49,447 nucleotides of DNA from a virus (IMGVR_UViG_3300042509_000461:1-49447); one strand, 5' to 3'; counted from the stretch's first letter, positions 1-7,897 are shown. Numbers and translations: made by a program. The notes: generated from the letters alone by a model not told the origin.

Positions 1-1
1 G

Positions 2-256
2 ATGGCCAAGACGCCTGCTTGGACACGCAAAGAAGGCAAAGCGAAGTCTGGCGGGCTGAACGCCAAGGGTCGTGCGTCTTACAATAAGGCTAATCCGGGT
101 AAGCCCGGGTTGAAGGCTCCGCAGCCTGAAGGTGGTCCGCGCAAGAAGTCATTCTGCGCACGGATGTCGGGAATGAAGAAGAAACTCACATCGAAGAAGA
201 CCGCTAATGATCCTAACAGCCGTATCAACAAATCCCTCCGTGCTTGGAAGTGCTGA
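2..256 (+). CDS. Small basic DUF6321-like phage protein
   Basis: A Lys/Arg/Gly-rich 84-residue protein. It opens with KTPAWTRKEGKAKSGGLN and ends with the conserved-looking stretch RKKSFCARMSGMKKKLTS followed by NDPNSRINKSLRAWKC. From memory this matches the DUF6321 family, small proteins encoded beside phage structural genes; their function is unknown. The high positive charge suits nucleic acid or virion packing, but this is inference. The ATG is the second base of the window, so its ribosome site is outside and the N-terminus could be longer. It stops two bases before the next gene. Confidence 0.8.
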   Translation: MAKTPAWTRKEGKAKSGGLNAKGRASYNKANPGKPGLKAPQPEGGPRKKSFCARMSGMKKKLTSKKTANDPNSRINKSLRAWKC

Positions 257-257
257 C

Positions 258-500
258 ATGGAAATGATGATCTGGAACATCATACTGAGCGCAGTGGTGG
301 GCATCATGGGCTTCCTGTTTAAAGGTAAGTTCGACGACCTCACCCGTATAAGTATACTGCTTAACAAGACACGGGAAGAAATGGCTCGGGAACATGTGAC
401 CCGTGCGGAGATGAACACATTGGTTGATAAGCTAGGGGATCGGTTTGACCGGGCCTTCGAGCGCCTTGAGGCCAAGGTTGATGAGATGAGAAAGGTATAA
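258..500 (+). CDS. Small membrane protein with coiled coil (holin-like)
   Basis: 80 residues. Residues about 4-22 (IWNIILSAVVGIMGFLF) form a single membrane segment; the rest is a charged helix rich in heptads (LTRISILLNKTREEMAREH), likely a coiled coil. I start at ATG 258, just after the stop of the preceding gene; an upstream in-frame ATG at 207 would overlap that gene by 50 bases and is less likely. One membrane span plus a cytoplasmic coiled coil resembles class II/III holins and also small tail or scaffold membrane proteins. The lysis amidase lies 7.4 kb downstream, so a holin role is only a suggestion. Confidence 0.7.
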   Translation: MEMMIWNIILSAVVGIMGFLFKGKFDDLTRISILLNKTREEMAREHVTRAEMNTLVDKLGDRFDRAFERLEAKVDEMRKV

Positions 501-502
501 TT

Positions 503-1582
503 ATGGCACGTACGATGAAAAAGTTCTCAGCCGGTGGCGCACAAGGTCGTTACGACCGTCGTATGGCAGATATCGAAAAAGACTACGCAAATGCTATGAA
601 GCGTAAGACGGGTAAGGCTGCTGAAGTAGCTGATGCAAAGCGCCAGCAGCGCATTGCTGACGCCAAGGATGATCTTGCCAAGCGCACAGGTGCTGATCGT
701 ACAGCTACTCGCGCCGCAGAGCGTACCGCAGAAAGCAACCTCACAAAGACCCGCAAGTACGGCGCACCACAGTCGGTAACTAAAGATACCGCTGGGCCTA
801 CAGGGAAAGTCACAGACACCCTAGGTGCGTTAACTGCGCCTAAGTCGGACCTCGCTACCGCTGCTAAGAAGCCTGTACAGAAGCCCGTACAGAAGCCTGT
901 ACAGAAACCAAATATCGACAACCCGTCTATGTCTAGCACTCGGGCACGGCTGGAAGCAGGGCGCGCCGATTTCCGTAAGCAGCAGCAAAACCGTCGTAAA
1001 ATAGCAGCAGCAGCTGAAAAAGAGCCTGTTACTAGGATGGACAGGAAGGCTTTCGACGACTTGAAAACCGGTAAAAACAGCTATGGAGCTGCTAACCTCG
1101 GAAAGTCACGCGCACCTGCCGCTTCATCGGCGTTGATGGCACCAAAGGGTTCTACGTCACGTAGCGGCTCTTTAGGCGACATATTCAAAACATCTGACGC
1201 CTACAGAAAGTCACAGGAAGCTAAATACGGTAAAGCCAAAGGAGGCAAAATTATGAAATACGCTAAAGGTGGTTCGGCATCTTCGCAACCAATGCCGCCG
1301 AAGAAAAAACCAAAAGAGCCGATTACGGGTGGTGCAAACACCGTGCCGTTGACCCCAGAGCGTAAAGAGTTTCTTAAGGAACTGGCAAAGCGCAATGCTA
1401 AGCCGGGTATGGCGAAAGGCGGTAAGGCAACTAAGTTCGGCGCTGCTATGAAGAAGAAGTCAGCCGACACTAAGGGTCGTGCAATGATGAAGTTCGCCAA
1501 GGGCGGCTCCATCGACGGTTGTGCTGTCAAAGGCAAGACCAAGACTTCGATGGTCAAGATGAAAAACGGCGGCTCCTGCTAA
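503..1582 (+). CDS. Basic structural-region protein with AKGG motifs
   Basis: 359 residues, strongly basic, rich in Lys, Ala and Gly, no recognised enzyme domain. The N-terminal half is helical and charged. Around residues 128-142 there is a triple tandem KPVQ repeat encoded by 12-base DNA repeats. The C-terminal third carries three copies of a (Y/M/F)AKGG motif (near residues 253, 303 and 332). The same motif recurs in several other proteins of this block. A strong internal ribosome site (GGAGG) lies 7 bases before an in-frame ATG at 1253, so a shorter 109-residue product is possible. Function unknown; probably a virion component or assembly factor by position. Confidence 0.75.
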   Translation: MARTMKKFSAGGAQGRYDRRMADIEKDYANAMKRKTGKAAEVADAKRQQRIADAKDDLAKRTGADRTATRAAERTAESNLTKTRKYGAPQSVTKDTAGPTGKVTDTLGALTAPKSDLATAAKKPVQKPVQKPVQKPNIDNPSMSSTRARLEAGRADFRKQQQNRRKIAAAAEKEPVTRMDRKAFDDLKTGKNSYGAANLGKSRAPAASSALMAPKGSTSRSGSLGDIFKTSDAYRKSQEAKYGKAKGGKIMKYAKGGSASSQPMPPKKKPKEPITGGANTVPLTPERKEFLKELAKRNAKPGMAKGGKATKFGAAMKKKSADTKGRAMMKFAKGGSIDGCAVKGKTKTSMVKMKNGGSC

Positions 1583-1875
1583 TGCGCGCTTGTCGGGGTA
1601 TGGGGGCTATAAACCCTTCTAAAATGCCGGGGGCGAAGACAATTCGTCGTAAGGATAACCCCGACGAAGTGACTATGTATGCTAAAGGCGGCGAGGCGAA
1701 GCTCGATATTTCGAAGGCCATTAAGAAGCCCGGTGCATTGCGCTCGGCTTTAGGCACCAAGAAAGGGCAGAAAATCCCAGCCGGTAAGCTTGCTAAGGCC
1801 GCTAAGGCTCCCGGTAAGTTAGGCCAACGTGCACGGTTTGCGCAGTTGCTAAAGGGCTTCAATAAAGGTAAGTGA
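1582..1875 (+). CDS. Conserved small phage protein (MRACRGMGAINPSKMP family)
   Basis: 97 residues. I start at ATG 1582, which overlaps the preceding TAA by one base (TAATG), giving the N-terminus MRACRGMGAINPSKMP. I recognise this opening from many small proteins beside phage head/tail genes. It is followed by IRRKDNPDEV, another YAKGG motif and a Lys-rich tail ending in LLKGFNKGK. An upstream in-frame ATG at 1519 would overlap the previous gene by 64 bases and give a Cys-rich unrelated start, so I rejected it. Function unknown. Confidence 0.75.
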   Translation: MRACRGMGAINPSKMPGAKTIRRKDNPDEVTMYAKGGEAKLDISKAIKKPGALRSALGTKKGQKIPAGKLAKAAKAPGKLGQRARFAQLLKGFNKGK

Positions 1876-1876
1876 T

Positions 1877-2458
1877 ATGATTCCTGCAGGTAATTTTGGC
1901 AATCAACAGGGCGGCTTCGGTGGTCAGCAACAGCAGGGCTTCGGTGGTTTTGGCGGTGGCTTCGGTGGTCAGCAACAGCAGGGCTTCGGTGGTTTTGGCG
2001 GTGGCTTCGGTATGCCTCAGCAACAGCAGGGCTTCGGCGGTTTCGGTGGTTTCGGTATGCCTCAGCAACAGCAGGGCTTCGGCGGCTTCGGCGGATTTAA
2101 CGGCTTTGGTGGTGGGTTTGGTATGCCCCAGCAGCGTTTCGGCGGCTTCGATATGCTTCGGCAACGCATATTGTCAGCGCGGCAGCGACAACAACAACAA
2201 CCTATGACTTTCCCTCCGGCTCCGCAGCAGCCCCAACCCCAGCCCCAACCCCAGCCCCAACCGCAAGTCTCTGGTGGGCGCGGGTCCGACTTTGGTTTCG
2301 ACCCGACGCAACCTAGGATTTCAGGTGGCCCCGTCAGTGATCCAATGCAGCCGCAAATGATGACTCAACCCCCAGCGCCTAACCCCTATTCTCAGCAGGT
2401 CGGCCAAGAAGACCCACGTATGCAAGCCATGCGTAATATGAGCATGATGAGGTTTTAA
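1877..2458 (+). CDS. Gly/Gln/Phe low-complexity protein
   Basis: 193 residues of extreme composition. Residues 5-90 are tandem QQQQGFGGFGG-type units rich in FG dipeptides; residues about 108-135 are a Pro-Gln run (PQPQPQPQ); the tail ends in MRNMSMMRF. The DNA underneath is itself repetitive (units around CAGCAACAGCAGGGCTTCGG), so length probably varies between relatives by slippage or recombination. It sits between two conserved small structural-region genes with two- to three-base gaps, so it is almost certainly translated. No fold can be assigned. It may be a flexible or adhesive virion protein. Confidence 0.7.
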   Translation: MIPAGNFGNQQGGFGGQQQQGFGGFGGGFGGQQQQGFGGFGGGFGMPQQQQGFGGFGGFGMPQQQQGFGGFGGFNGFGGGFGMPQQRFGGFDMLRQRILSARQRQQQQPMTFPPAPQQPQPQPQPQPQPQVSGGRGSDFGFDPTQPRISGGPVSDPMQPQMMTQPPAPNPYSQQVGQEDPRMQAMRNMSMMRF

Positions 2459-2460
2459 TC

Positions 2461-2856
2461 ATGGCTCGGTCGGACGAACCTAAATGGAAACGCATTGTCG
2501 CTAGTGTAAAAGCTGGCGACAAAGGTGGAAACGCAGGTCAATGGTCCGCACGCAAAGCCCAGCTTGCTACGCAGCGGTACAAGAAGTCCGGCGGCAGCTA
2601 CAGCGGCCCGAAGACAGAAGCGCAGAAATCTTTGTCCAAATGGGGTAAGGAAGACTGGGGAACCAAGTCAGGCAAGCCGTCTACTCAAGGGCCGAAAGCT
2701 ACGGGTGAGCGCTACTTACCTAAGAAAGCACGTGAGGCTTTGAGTTCGCAGGAATACTCTGCTACAAGCAAGGCGAAACGCGCAGGCATTAAGGCGGGCA
2801 AACAGTTCGTTAAGCAGCCAAAGGCCATAGCAAAGAAGGCAGCTAAGTACCGATGA
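2461..2856 (+). CDS. DUF5872-like basic phage protein
   Basis: 131 residues, basic. The central stretch SGPKTEAQKSLSKWGKEDW followed by GTKSGKPS and ATGERYLPKKAREAL matches, from memory, the DUF5872 family of phage and giant-virus proteins of unknown function. The C-terminus is Lys-rich (KQFVKQPKAIAKKAAKYR). Its TGA overlaps the ATG of the next gene by four bases (ATGA), so the two are translationally coupled. Together with the neighbouring adaptor gene this suggests a virion-assembly role, but that is inference. Confidence 0.8.
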   Translation: MARSDEPKWKRIVASVKAGDKGGNAGQWSARKAQLATQRYKKSGGSYSGPKTEAQKSLSKWGKEDWGTKSGKPSTQGPKATGERYLPKKAREALSSQEYSATSKAKRAGIKAGKQFVKQPKAIAKKAAKYR

Positions 2857-3560
2857 CTACCTCTGGCACCACCACATTTAACCTCAACCTCAACGACCTA
2901 GTCGAAGAGGCTTTTGAGCGTTGTGGGGCTGAGCTTCGCACGGGTTATGACTTACGCACTGCACGCCGCAGTTTGAACCTGCTCACTATTGAGTGGGCTA
3001 ACCGTGGCATTAACTTGTGGACCATTGAGCAGGGTTCGATCCCCATGGTGCAGGGACAGATCGTCTATGACCTGCCGGTAGATACCATAGACCTACTTGA
3101 GCATGTCGTGCGCACCCAGACTGGGCAGCAGCAGACTGATATCACTATTAACCGTATCAGTATCGACACATACTCGACTATTCCAAATAAGAACGCGCAG
3201 GGTCGGCCTATCCAAGTGTGGATTAACCGCCAATCTGGTGCGCAAAACCCCTCCGGTATCCAGTACCCGAGCATCAACGTGTGGCCTGCGCCTGACCAGA
3301 ACAGCTATTATACATTTGTTTACTGGCGCTTGCGCCGCTTACAGGATGCTGGTGAAGGTGTTACTACGCAAGATATACCGTTTAGGTTCCTCCCTTGTCT
3401 GGTGGCTGGTCTCGCGTATCACCTATCCCTAAAGGTTCCCGGCGCGCTTGAGCGTTCTGCGGGGCTGAAGATGCAGTATGAAGAACTCTGGCAGCAGGCT
3501 GCTGATGAGGACCGTGAGAAAGCGCCTTTGCGCATCGCACCTCGTCAGTATTTCCGGTGA
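2853..3560 (+). CDS. Head-tail adaptor/tail accessory protein
   Basis: 235 residues. It begins TTSGTTTFNLNLNDLVEEAF and continues with YDLRTARRSLNLLTIEWANRGINLW, a helical module I recognise from podovirus head-tail connector proteins of the P22 gp4 or T7 gp11 type. The middle (QIVYDLPVDTIDLLEHVV, YPSINVWPAPDQ) is beta-rich and the C-terminus is helical (ALERSAGLKMQYEELWQQA), as expected of a ring-forming adaptor below the portal. A second adaptor-type gene follows at 4292. The assignment rests on pattern memory; the exact family is not certain. Confidence 0.65.
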   Translation: MTTSGTTTFNLNLNDLVEEAFERCGAELRTGYDLRTARRSLNLLTIEWANRGINLWTIEQGSIPMVQGQIVYDLPVDTIDLLEHVVRTQTGQQQTDITINRISIDTYSTIPNKNAQGRPIQVWINRQSGAQNPSGIQYPSINVWPAPDQNSYYTFVYWRLRRLQDAGEGVTTQDIPFRFLPCLVAGLAYHLSLKVPGALERSAGLKMQYEELWQQAADEDREKAPLRIAPRQYFR

Positions 3561-3563
3561 TAC

Positions 3564-3956
3564 GTGCCTAATCGGTTCGCCTCTGGTAAGTGGGCAATCG
3601 CCCAGTGTGACCGCTGTAACTTCCGCTACAAGCTTAAGGAGCTTAAGCGGCTTGTCATTAAGACCAAGAACATCAACATTCTCGTGTGCCCCACTTGCTG
3701 GGAACCAGATCAGCCCCAGCTTCAGTTGGGTATGTACCCCGTGGATGACCCACAAGCGCTGCGCGACCCACGCCCAGACAATAGCTATGGACAAGCGGGC
3801 CTGAACGTGGACAATAACCCAACCGATGGTAGCCGCATAATTCAGTGGGGTTGGGCCCCTGTAGGGTTAAATAATCCTTTGGGTTTATTTGGTCTTCCAA
3901 ATACGCTATTAGGTGTTGGTCAAATAGGGACCGTAACAGTCGAGACGGAGAATTAG
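3564..3956 (+). CDS. Zinc-ribbon phage structural-region protein
   Basis: 130 residues, GTG start three bases after the adaptor stop. A four-cysteine ribbon is visible: CDRC (residues 15-18) and CPTC (near 43-46), with the basic helix YKLKELKRLVIKTKNINI between them. Downstream is a conserved-looking YPVDDPQALRDPRPD stretch, then a Gly/Pro-rich hydrophobic C-terminus (WGWAPVGLNNPLGLFGLPN). Proteins of this layout are common next to phage adaptors and are usually listed as hypothetical or structural. The ribbon probably binds zinc; no catalytic residues are visible. Confidence 0.7.
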   Translation: MPNRFASGKWAIAQCDRCNFRYKLKELKRLVIKTKNINILVCPTCWEPDQPQLQLGMYPVDDPQALRDPRPDNSYGQAGLNVDNNPTDGSRIIQWGWAPVGLNNPLGLFGLPNTLLGVGQIGTVTVETEN

Positions 3957-3958
3957 TG

Positions 3959-4150
3959 ATGGATAAGAAAGACATGAAGCAGGATAAGGCTACCGCAGCG
4001 AAGGCCGTGCACAAGCACGAGCGCGCAATGCACAAGGGTAAGCCTCTGACTAAGATGGCCAAGGGCGGCAAGACCAACGCACAGATGGGTGCAATGGGCC
4101 GTAACCTAGCCAAGATCGCCAATCAGAAGTCATCTTCGCGGGGTAAATAA
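3959..4150 (+). CDS. Small basic protein with MAKGGK motif
   Basis: 63 residues, rich in Lys, His and Ala, ending KIANQKSSSRGK. It carries the MAKGGK motif seen in neighbouring proteins. ATG 3959 is preferred; a GTG at 3956 overlapping the previous TAG is the other option and adds one residue. No known domain. It probably binds nucleic acid or packs in the virion, judged only from charge and position. Confidence 0.65.
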   Translation: MDKKDMKQDKATAAKAVHKHERAMHKGKPLTKMAKGGKTNAQMGAMGRNLAKIANQKSSSRGK

Positions 4151-4151
4151 T

Positions 4152-4292
4152 ATGGACTATAAACCAAAAACGGTGCCTATTGTGAAGAACAACTCAGGCT
4201 ATCCTAACAACGTAGCTAACACTCAGACTGTGAAGACTCGCGGTACGGGTGCGGCTACCAAGGGTACACACAGCAGCAAGAAGCTTGGCTAA
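4152..4292 (+). CDS. 46-residue conserved phage micro-protein
   Basis: A 46-residue frame, MDYKPKTVPIVKNNSGYP... ending THSSKKLG, fills the space between two well-supported genes. Its TAA overlaps the ATG of the next gene by one base (TAATG). The pattern (MDYKPKTVP, N-V-A-N-x-Q-T-V-K-T-R-G-T-G-A-A-T-K-G) is one I recognise from small genes at the same spot in other environmental phages. It is hydrophilic and Thr/Lys/Gly-rich with no membrane segment. Function unknown. Confidence 0.7.
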   Translation: MDYKPKTVPIVKNNSGYPNNVANTQTVKTRGTGAATKGTHSSKKLG

Positions 4293-4954
4293 TGAATTAC
4301 GCTGAACTCGTCGAAGCAATTAAGGGTTACACCGAAAACGACTTTCCGGATACGGTAGGGTCGGGTGGACTCACTTCGACTGAGCAAATTGATATTTTCA
4401 TCGTTAACGCCGAAGAGCGCATCTTCAACTCAGTCCAACTTCTGGACTTACGGAAGAACGTCACCGGCAGCGTGACCGCCAACAACAAATATCTTTCTGT
4501 TCCTTCGGATTGGCTTGCTACGTTTTCAATCGCGTTGATTGACGCAAATACTGGGTCGTACGAGTTCCTGCTGAATAAAGATGTGAGCTTTATTCGTTCG
4601 TCCTTCCCTAATCCAAATGTGACGGGACCGCCAACTCACTACGCTTTCTTTGATGTGAACTCCTTCATCCTTGGACCTACCCCAGACCAAAATTACGGCG
4701 CAGAACTTCACTATTTCTACTACCCGCCGTCGATTACGGTTGCAGGTTCGACGTGGTTAGGTGATAACTTTGAGAGCGTTTTACTTTACGGCGCGCTATT
4801 AGAAGCGTATACGTTCATGAAAGGCGAAGCTGACGTTATTGCTGAATACCAAAAGCGCTACAACGAAGCGATGGGTATGCTGAAGCAACTGGGCGAAGGC
4901 AAGAACCGTCAAGATATGTATCGGACTCCGCAAGTACGGTACCCAGTGAGGTAG
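4292..4954 (+). CDS. SU10-adaptor-like head-tail connector protein
   Basis: 220 residues: MNYAELVEAIKGYTENDFPD, then IDIFIVNAEERIFNSVQLLD, a beta-rich centre (YLSVPSDWLATFSIALID, YYPPSITVAGSTWLG) and a helical end (YGALLEAYTFMKGEADVIAEY). This two-helix-plus-beta layout with the LLYGALLEAYTFMK segment is typical of adaptor proteins that sit under the portal, similar to the phage SU10 adaptor and T7 tail tubular A families. It is coupled to the preceding micro-gene by a one-base overlap. Fold class is fairly safe; the specific family is from memory. Confidence 0.7.
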   Translation: MNYAELVEAIKGYTENDFPDTVGSGGLTSTEQIDIFIVNAEERIFNSVQLLDLRKNVTGSVTANNKYLSVPSDWLATFSIALIDANTGSYEFLLNKDVSFIRSSFPNPNVTGPPTHYAFFDVNSFILGPTPDQNYGAELHYFYYPPSITVAGSTWLGDNFESVLLYGALLEAYTFMKGEADVIAEYQKRYNEAMGMLKQLGEGKNRQDMYRTPQVRYPVR

Positions 4955-4959
4955 TATAG

Positions 4960-5244
4960 ATGTTTGATTTAGCAGCAGGTAATATCGGAAACGTTATGGT
5001 AATGACCTCGGATAACCGTGGGTTTACGCCTGAAGAAATTGCTGACCGCGCATTAGACAAGATCATGTACGTAGGTAGTCAGACACACCCAGCTATCCGC
5101 GATCAGGCCGAAGCTTTCCGAGAAAATATACGGGAAGTAATTGTGTTTTATATGCACGAAGCAATTCGGTCTCATAATGTAACTCTGGTAAGTAAATTTA
5201 AACAGGCGGGGCATCCAGAGCTAACCGCCATACTCGATATATAA
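4960..5244 (+). CDS. Small conserved structural-region protein
   Basis: 94 residues. After a short hydrophobic start (FDLAAGNIGNVMVMTSDNRG) the protein is helical: FTPEEIADRALDKIMYVG, then HPAIRDQAEAFRENIREVI with a C-terminal helix ending ELTAILDI. It follows the adaptor gene by five bases. I recognise the F-T-P-E-E-I-A-D-R/RDQAEAF pattern as common in phage adaptor regions, without a known function. It may be an assembly partner of the tail or neck. Confidence 0.7.
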   Translation: MFDLAAGNIGNVMVMTSDNRGFTPEEIADRALDKIMYVGSQTHPAIRDQAEAFRENIREVIVFYMHEAIRSHNVTLVSKFKQAGHPELTAILDI

Positions 5245-5256
5245 GGAGGCCTTAAC

Positions 5257-5736
5257 ATGCCAATTACCCAAGCAATGTGCACTAGTTTCAAAGCTGAACT
5301 TATGCTCGCCGTACACGACTTTCGTGTAACAGGTGGCGACACTTTCAAGTTAGCCATGTACACTTCTTCAGCTACGATTGATGCAAACACGACGGCTTAT
5401 TCGGCTACCAACGAAGTGACCGGCACAAACTACACGGCTGGTGGCGGCACGCTGACGCGTACCGGTGTCGGTACAACTAACTCAACGACTACCAATGGTA
5501 CGGGTTTCACTGACTTTACCGACCTTACGTTCACCAATGCGACCGTTACGGCTCGCGGCGCTCTTATTTATAATACCACGCCGTCTGCTAACTCGAACGC
5601 GAACACCACGCTGACGAACGCTGCGGTATGTGTACTGGACTTTGGTTCGGATAAGACTTCGACGGCAGGCGATTTCACCATCGTTTTCCCAGCATTTGAT
5701 GCTGCGAACGCAATTATTCGTATTGGTCAAGCTTAA
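5257..5736 (+). CDS. Beta-rich virion protein (decoration or tail)
   Basis: 159 residues, preceded by a strong ribosome site (AAGGAGG, 5243-5249). It starts MPITQAMCTSFKAELM, then GGDTFKLAMYTSSATIDA, and continues as Thr/Gly/Asn-rich beta strands to the end (FPAFDAANAIIRIGQA). Proteins with the pattern CTSFKxE... DTFKxAxYTSSAT are frequent in environmental phages as predicted virion proteins. The composition suits a decoration protein or a tail/fibre adaptor. No enzymatic motif. Confidence 0.65.
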   Translation: MPITQAMCTSFKAELMLAVHDFRVTGGDTFKLAMYTSSATIDANTTAYSATNEVTGTNYTAGGGTLTRTGVGTTNSTTTNGTGFTDFTDLTFTNATVTARGALIYNTTPSANSNANTTLTNAAVCVLDFGSDKTSTAGDFTIVFPAFDAANAIIRIGQA

Positions 5737-5793
5737 TAACATTAGTAGCGTAGCCGATAGCCAGCCATAATATAAACTACGGAACCCTATGTA

Positions 5794-7638
5794 ATGCCAC
5801 TTATTCTCGCAGACCGTGTCAAGGACACAACTACGACAACTGGTACGGGCACGATCACGCTTAGTGGTACGGCCCCTATCGGGTATGTTTCGTTTGGCAC
5901 GGCTATCGGTAACGGCAATACTACGTATTATACTATTACGGCAGGTTCGGAGTGGGAAGTTGGTATCGGCACTTACACGGCTTCGGGTACAACACTATCC
6001 CGCGATACGGTGCTCGCATCAAGTGCAGGTGGTACGACCAAGGTTACCTTCTCCGCAGGTACCAAGGATGTCTTTGTAACCTATCCTGCTGGTAAGGCTA
6101 TTTCGGATGGCTACGGCACACTGCCTGCCGCTAATGGCGGCACTGGGTTAACTTCACCCGGCACAGCAGGTAACGTCCTTACTAGCAATGGCACGGCATG
6201 GACGAGTGCAGCAGGCGGCCCCGCGTTTCAAGCTGTCGCTTCTGGAACGCTGGCAGACGGCTCAACGGTTATCGTTAATACTGACGGAACAGTGAGCGTG
6301 GCAGGCATAGTCGTTTTTTCAAGCCCGACCTTCGGTACTGCGACTGTGTTTGAGAGCGCAAATACCACATACATTTCCGCCACTTACGACAGCGTTTCTC
6401 AAAAAGTAGTCATAGCTTATCGGGACGTAGCCAACTCCAACTACGGTACTGCTATCGTTGGTACGGTGAGCGGCACCAGCATCAGTTTTGGTACTGCGGT
6501 TGTGTTCGAAAGCGCGGCCACCATTGACATTTCCGCCACTTACGACAGCAACGCTCAGAGAGTAGTTATTGCTTATCAAGACTCCGGCAACTCCAACTAC
6601 GGTACTGCTATCGTCGGAACAGTCAGTGGCACCAGCATCAGTTTTGGTACTGCGGTTGTGTTTAGGAGCGCGGCCACTTTCTACAGTTCCGCCACATACC
6701 ACAGCGTTTCTCAAAAAGTAGTTATCGCTTATCGGGACAACGGCAACAGCGCCTTTGGTACTGCTATCGTCGGAACAGTCAGTGGCACCAGCATCAGTTT
6801 CGGTACTGCGACTGTGTTTGAGAGCGCGGCCACCCTTGACATTTCCGCTACCTACGACAGCGTTTCTCAAAAAGTAGTTATCGCTTATCAAGACGTTGGC
6901 AACTCCAGCTTTGGTACGGCTATCGTCGGAACAGTCAGTGGCACCAGCATCAGTTTCGGTACTGCTACTGTGTTTGAGAGCGCAAGTACCGCATACATTT
7001 CCGCTACCTACGACAGCAACGCTCAGAGAGTAGTCATCGCTTATCGGGACGTAGCCAACTCCAACTACGGTACTGCTATCGTCGGAACAGTCAGTGGCAC
7101 CAGCATCAGTTTTGGTACTGCGGTTGTGTTTGAGAGCGCAAGTACCGCATACATTTCCGCCACCTACGACAGCTTTAGTCAACGAGTAGTCATCGCTTAT
7201 CAAGACGTTGGCAATTCCAGCTTTGGTACTGCTATCGTCGGAACAGTCAGTGGCACCAGCATCAGTTTTGGTACTGTGGTTGTGTTTGAGAGCGCAACTA
7301 CCCCATACATTTCCGCCACTTACGACAGCGTTTCTCAAAAAGTAGTCATAGCTTATCAAGACGCCGGCAACTCCAGCTTTGGTACTGCTATCGTCGGAAC
7401 AGTCAAGGGCACCAACCTCACCGCTGAAAACTTTATCGGCTTCAGTAACGGTGCCTATACGAACGGCCAAACGGCTACTGTCCAAGTAGTGGGCGCTGTC
7501 GATGATGCGCAGACTGGCCTCACACCGGGACAGTCTTATTTCGTACAAACTACCGGAGCGCTAGGCTTGACGGCGGATAGCCCATCCGTGTTTGCTGGCA
7601 CAGCTGTTGCAGCAAGCAAGATTATTGTAAAAGGATAA
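5794..7638 (+). CDS. Tail fibre protein with seven 52-residue repeats
   Basis: 614 residues. Residues 1-105 are a Thr/Gly-rich N-terminal module (LILADRVKDTTTTTGTGTI) common to environmental phage fibre genes. Residues 110-145 hold a fibre signature (ANGGTGLT, GNVLTSNGTAWTSA). Residues 184-540 are seven near-identical repeats of 52 residues, each with FESA, SATYDS, VVIAYxD, GTAIVGTVSGT and SFGT elements. The C-terminus (GLTPGQSYFVQTTGALGLT, KIIVKG) is a conserved cap-like end. Seven four-stranded units predict a seven-bladed beta-propeller, a fold used for ligand binding. The likely role is receptor or polysaccharide recognition (inference). Confidence 0.75.
   Translation: MPLILADRVKDTTTTTGTGTITLSGTAPIGYVSFGTAIGNGNTTYYTITAGSEWEVGIGTYTASGTTLSRDTVLASSAGGTTKVTFSAGTKDVFVTYPAGKAISDGYGTLPAANGGTGLTSPGTAGNVLTSNGTAWTSAAGGPAFQAVASGTLADGSTVIVNTDGTVSVAGIVVFSSPTFGTATVFESANTTYISATYDSVSQKVVIAYRDVANSNYGTAIVGTVSGTSISFGTAVVFESAATIDISATYDSNAQRVVIAYQDSGNSNYGTAIVGTVSGTSISFGTAVVFRSAATFYSSATYHSVSQKVVIAYRDNGNSAFGTAIVGTVSGTSISFGTATVFESAATLDISATYDSVSQKVVIAYQDVGNSSFGTAIVGTVSGTSISFGTATVFESASTAYISATYDSNAQRVVIAYRDVANSNYGTAIVGTVSGTSISFGTAVVFESASTAYISATYDSFSQRVVIAYQDVGNSSFGTAIVGTVSGTSISFGTVVVFESATTPYISATYDSVSQKVVIAYQDAGNSSFGTAIVGTVKGTNLTAENFIGFSNGAYTNGQTATVQVVGAVDDAQTGLTPGQSYFVQTTGALGLTADSPSVFAGTAVAASKIIVKG
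6343..7434 (+). repeat. Seven tandem 156-bp coding repeats
   Basis: Seven in-frame units with an exact 156-base period begin at 6343, 6499, 6655, 6811, 6967, 7123 and 7279. The last unit degrades after about 7412. Identity between units is very high at DNA level, including silent positions, which points to recent duplication or gene conversion. The variable residues cluster after FESA and around the (D/N)xxNS position, as expected of exposed loops. Confidence 0.9.
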
Positions 7639-7642
7639 GCCC

Positions 7643-7897
7643 ATGCAAACCATCGTTGAAAATTCTACTAACCTCTCTAAGTATCTGCTCGATGATACAG
7701 AAGTCGTTGTATTGAATGAGGACACCATCGTCGTTGGCGATCCGGCTGAGTTCATAATCGCTGACCTTAACGCCAGCACTGCAACCATATACGAAGGTAT
7801 TACTGCCCCCGACGATTGGGTTGGTAACAAGTATACCTTCGACGGTACTGATTGGGCGCTGAACCCAGATTGGGTTGAGCCACAAGCTGCTGAGTGA
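7643..7897 (+). CDS. Small acidic fibre-associated protein
   Basis: 84 residues, acidic. It reads MQTIVENSTNLSKYLLDDTE, then VVGDPAEFIIADLNASTATI and WVGNKYTFDGTDWALNPDW. This pattern is common directly after fibre genes in environmental phages. The context and the W-x-x-x-K-Y-T-F-D-G-T-x-W segment suggest a fibre chaperone or accessory protein; this is inference. Its TGA overlaps the amidase ATG by one base (TGATG). Confidence 0.65.
   Translation: MQTIVENSTNLSKYLLDDTEVVVLNEDTIVVGDPAEFIIADLNASTATIYEGITAPDDWVGNKYTFDGTDWALNPDWVEPQAAE

Noticed and set aside
1896-2207. Second plus-strand frame in the FG-repeat gene
   Set aside because: Only a frame-shifted reading of the same tandem DNA; no ribosome site, and the GFGG frame fits exactly between its neighbours.
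6319-7548. 409-codon open frame on the minus strand over the 52-residue repeats
   Set aside because: Mirror of the plus-strand fibre repeats; Asp/Ser/Cys-rich translation without known pattern and no ribosome site.
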